From assembly GCA_040382095.1 (NCBI GenBank), contig JBEIGB010000068.1, forward strand, positions 1 to 19,539: 19,539 nucleotides of DNA, in the 5' to 3' direction. Origin of the DNA: JADJPL01 sp040382095 (GTDB lineage: Bacteria > Bacteroidota > Bacteroidia > Chitinophagales > Saprospiraceae). The notes beneath the pieces were generated by a model. The model was not told the origin of the DNA and did not search any database. It worked only from the letters and a program-made list of their open reading frames with translations. Positions 17,901-19,539 of this stretch are shown one piece after another; position 1 is the first letter of the stretch; each line of letters starts with the position of its first letter. A program made the position numbers and the translations under genes.

Positions 17901-18519
17901 GGCGGTAGAAGCCTACGATGAAATGAAAATCCGCTTCGATTCGATATCCGGCCAACGGGACGATATCCTCCAGGCAAAGGTCTCGCTCGAAAAAACAATG
18001 CAGGAGATCGAAGAAACAGCCACCGCACAGTTCCTGAGCGCTTTCGATCAGGTAAGAATTTATTTTATCGATGTTTTCCGAAGTCTGTTTACCGACAGCG
18101 ATAATTGCGACCTGATCCTGCTCAATCCTGAAAACCCACTTGAGTCAAAAATCGAAATCGTCGCCAAACCCAAAGGAAAACGCCCCCAGACAATCAGCCA
18201 GCTTTCGGGAGGGGAGAAAACCCTCACTGCTATCGCCCTGCTCTTTGCTCTATACCTGCTCAAACCTGCCCCCTTCTGCATCTTCGATGAAGTGGACGCT
18301 CCACTGGATGATGCCAACATCTCTAAGTTCAACCGTATCATCCAGAAATTTTCCAAAGATTCCCAGTTTATCATCGTTACTCATAATAAACTCACCATGG
18401 CCGCCGTACATACCATCTACGGGGTTTATATGGCGGAACAAGGGGTTTCCGGCGTCACGCCGGTCAATTTCAGAGATTATGAATTTACTCCTGTATTTGG
18501 GGTAGGAAATCCGGAATAA
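14962..18519 (+). CDS. smc: chromosome segregation protein SMC
   Basis: A 1185-residue SMC ATPase, of standard length. It forms a dimer that, with ScpA and ScpB, loops and condenses the chromosome for segregation. The N-terminal head has Walker A at 31-38 (GPNGSGKS). A long coiled coil runs about 165-500. The hinge spans about 504-655, starting at EGFPESIRFL and ending with LSGGSVGLFEGKKIG. A second coiled coil runs about 665-1000. The C-terminal head has the ABC signature LSGGEKTL at 1081-1088 and Walker B with Asp1109 and Glu1110 (FDEVDAPLDD), so the ATPase looks intact. The ATG at 14962 opens the conserved MRLKSIEIKGFKSF; the in-frame TTG upstream is part of the promoter's -7 box and is not a credible start. 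scpA and scpB are not in the window. The Ldh_2 gene follows after 7 bp. Confidence 0.97.
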   Translation: MRLKSIEIKGFKSFADQTVIHFNEDVIGIVGPNGSGKSNIVDAIRWVLGEQSSRELRLDQMLSVIFNGARKRKAAGLAQVSLTFENTRNLLPTDFNSVTISRLLYRTGESEYRLNGVPCRLRDITSLFLDTGIGSNSYAIIALGMVDDILEDKEDARRRMFEQAAGVAKYKLRKRETLSKLKSATEDLERIQDLLHEIGNNLKTLEKQAKRARRYFELRAQYKKSSIDLALLKVASLKDSHKTLQQQIEQEQDRYRQLDVQSRQLESQIQQEQKKHLDKEKDLSDKQRELNALTGQIRGMENDRNILRQKQQFIEQALVRIGEERKNAGVRLQQLQEEIEYYRGECNLEKRVEARLEQELVDAEAALAKVRETHGAMKSSLDTVAQEQQFAEKALFELEKQKAVDSNQIANLQKELDQREDELEQRRSAVTHIKTQMDAWAEKEAEVLKVIEGLEAEEQQRLESLRLSEAEYESLEKQLSRTRRELDAQQNEFKLTRSMVENLEGFPESIRFLSNQKEWKKRAFLFSDLIYVDKEYRVAIENFLEPYLNFYVVESLEDAYQAVQLLSRSQQGKANFFVLEAFRDYRPPMTLLPGALRAVDLVQTDAAYVNLCSFLLQNVLISESEDAGKGLPDGDYTIISRSGAMVKSRYALSGGSVGLFEGKKIGRKKNLEVLEKAIQRLVKAEQNDSSQAAQVMERIKVLKNQAKAPLIQQERERLNKFVKEKVALETSYKNFENLIAEVAEKRKALQAAIGMLQSGVSNIEEGLLSRLEALEAAKAKISQTDERYREIAETLSQASSAFNEKNIQFIRHQNKVAALQRELAFREKQYSEAQATLENGQKNIESNNQELGRIFDEIETLEKNLQLGYADRKAKEGALSAAEQTYFQARSGIAEMEDQLRKNNRQAQELQTAINVLKDKFNDVKFEISSIAQRLRIEFEVGINDILQQEPETDLPAEQLQAEVDGIRKKLDQYGEINPMAVEAYDEMKIRFDSISGQRDDILQAKVSLEKTMQEIEETATAQFLSAFDQVRIYFIDVFRSLFTDSDNCDLILLNPENPLESKIEIVAKPKGKRPQTISQLSGGEKTLTAIALLFALYLLKPAPFCIFDEVDAPLDDANISKFNRIIQKFSKDSQFIIVTHNKLTMAAVHTIYGVYMAEQGVSGVTPVNFRDYEFTPVFGVGNPE

Positions 18520-18526
18520 TAAATAT

Positions 18527-19516
18527 ATGCAGGTTATCCTCTCCGAACTCCGTAGGCAGGTCGAACGCGTGCTTGCGAATAGTGGTTATGACTCCTCCGA
18601 AATCCCGGTCATCGCCGACATCTTAATGTACGCCCAAATGCGGGGCAATAACCAGGGGATTGTCAAACTTACCGGTAAGGGGATGCCGAAAGACCATCGT
18701 GCAGGTCCTATCGGGATTTTGAAAGAAACGCCTTTATCGCTGCTCCTGGATGGCAACCACAACCTTGGCATGGTGGTGGTACACAAAGGGATGGATCAGG
18801 TACTTGAAAAAGCGGCAAAAACAGGGTTTGCTATCCTGGGTACGCGCAACACTGCCTCTCCGAGCGGGGCCATCGGATATTTTGCGCGGTATATCGCCCG
18901 CCGAGGTTTCATCGGCTGGGTTTTTTCTGGCTCTTACCCCATGGTGGCACCCTGGGGTTCTTCCGAGCCCTTATTCGGGACCAACCCGATCGCTATTGGG
19001 ATTCCAGCCCGCCCGGCACCCGTGGTACTCGATATGTCCACCTCTTCTATGGCCTGGTTTGGTATCAAAGAAGCGCTGCTCGCCGGTAGGGAAATTCCAG
19101 ATCACGTCGCTTTTGATAAACACGGACAGCCGACGACCGATCCCGCACAAGCCCTGGAAGGCGCCATACGGCCGTTTGGAGGTACTTTCAGTGGCCATAA
19201 AGGTTTTGGCCTTTCCCTAATGGTGGAAATGCTCACAGGTCCCCTGGTGGGTGCCACTTTCTGTGGGATCGGTAGCGGCGACTGGGGCAATCTGTTATTT
19301 ATTATAGATCCCGGACTACTCACCGACCGGGAGGACTTCCTCGCCCAAACTTCCCAACTTGCAGACCGGGTAAGGAATGCTGATAAACTTGATGGCGTCG
19401 AACACATCTTCCTGCCCGGCGAACGCGGTGACCTGCAGGAAAAACAAGCCATGGAGACAGGGATGATAGAAATTGAAGAAGGGCTTTATGGGGAGTTTTT
19501 GACGGGGGACGGTTGA
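18527..19516 (+). CDS. Ldh_2-family (malate/lactate/ureidoglycolate dehydrogenase-like) oxidoreductase
   Basis: A 329-residue protein with the fold of the Ldh_2 family, NAD(P)-dependent dehydrogenases of 2-hydroxy acids and relatives. Supporting segments include FGTNPIAIGIP and VVLDMSTSSMAW (about residues 156-186), the FSGHKGFGLSLMVEMLTGPL stretch and the GNLLFIIDP strand near the end. Two family hallmarks differ. The RGxxSHG motif reads RGNNQG at 39-44, and the histidine of the SNHFGAAGYY-type segment is replaced by proline (Pro112 in ASPSGAIGYF). The substrate is therefore unpredictable and normal hydride-transfer chemistry is uncertain. I recall a Bacteroidota subfamily with the same RGNNQG, so this is probably a subfamily trait rather than decay. 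The ATG at 18527 lies 7 bp after the smc stop, implying co-transcription. The last codons and the TGA stop (19514-19516) fall inside the terminal heptamer array, so the natural C-terminus may be uncertain. Confidence 0.82.
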   Translation: MQVILSELRRQVERVLANSGYDSSEIPVIADILMYAQMRGNNQGIVKLTGKGMPKDHRAGPIGILKETPLSLLLDGNHNLGMVVVHKGMDQVLEKAAKTGFAILGTRNTASPSGAIGYFARYIARRGFIGWVFSGSYPMVAPWGSSEPLFGTNPIAIGIPARPAPVVLDMSTSSMAWFGIKEALLAGREIPDHVAFDKHGQPTTDPAQALEGAIRPFGGTFSGHKGFGLSLMVEMLTGPLVGATFCGIGSGDWGNLLFIIDPGLLTDREDFLAQTSQLADRVRNADKLDGVEHIFLPGERGDLQEKQAMETGMIEIEEGLYGEFLTGDG

Positions 19517-19539
19517 CGGGGGACGGTTGACGGGGGACG
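19501..19539. repeat. 7-bp tandem array of two alternating units at the right end
   Basis: From 19501 the sequence is GACGGGG, GACGGTT, GACGGGG, GACGGTT, GACGGGG, then GACG cut off by the window end. The true period is 7 with two variants alternating, so it also reads as a 14-bp repeat in 2.8 copies. The array begins inside the end of the Ldh_2 gene and supplies its last residues and stop codon. The full length cannot be known because the window stops within it; short repeats of this kind often break assemblies. Confidence 0.9.

Overview
The window reads as an ordinary stretch of a Bacteroidota chromosome, plausibly Saprospiria or Chitinophagia; that finer placement is inference. Two things support the phylum. 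The first gene encodes a secreted protein with a type IX secretion (T9SS) C-terminal sorting domain. Two start sites are preceded by exact matches to the Bacteroidota promoter (TTG, 20 nt, TAnnTTTG). Both window ends look like contig ends: the left is a poly-C run and the right a 7-bp tandem array.

Layout. On the minus strand from the left: a T9SS cargo protein (120-1886) and a large AsmA-family protein (2013-5228). A 255-bp divergent gap follows. On the plus strand come ribonuclease D (5484-6665), a fused double-ATPase ABC protein of the peptide/nickel type (6689-8347), and a 77-residue lipoprotein (8496-8729) with its own promoter. Facing these on the minus strand are an acyl-CoA dehydrogenase followed by a metallo-beta-lactamase-fold hydrolase (11455 down to 8745), methionyl-tRNA formyltransferase fmt (12474-11524), and a glycerol pair, glpD overlapping glpF by one base (14847 down to 12575). 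Divergent from glpD on the plus strand is smc (14962-18519), followed 7 bp later by an Ldh_2-family oxidoreductase (18527-19516) whose stop codon lies in the terminal heptamer array.

Function. GlpF would admit glycerol and GlpD would oxidise glycerol-3-phosphate; the kinase GlpK is not in the window. The dehydrogenase and hydrolase probably work together on acyl-CoA or related thioesters (inference). Ribonuclease D, fmt and smc are housekeeping genes for RNA processing, translation initiation and chromosome condensation. AsmA-like proteins act in the envelope, probably in lipid handling.

I see no mobile element, CRISPR array, rRNA, tRNA or defence cluster, and nothing I would call a new system. 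The most useful leads are small: a nearly leaderless smc promoter, a 13-bp perfect inverted repeat just upstream of fmt, an Ldh_2 protein lacking both signature histidines, an unrecognised small lipoprotein, and the heptamer array.
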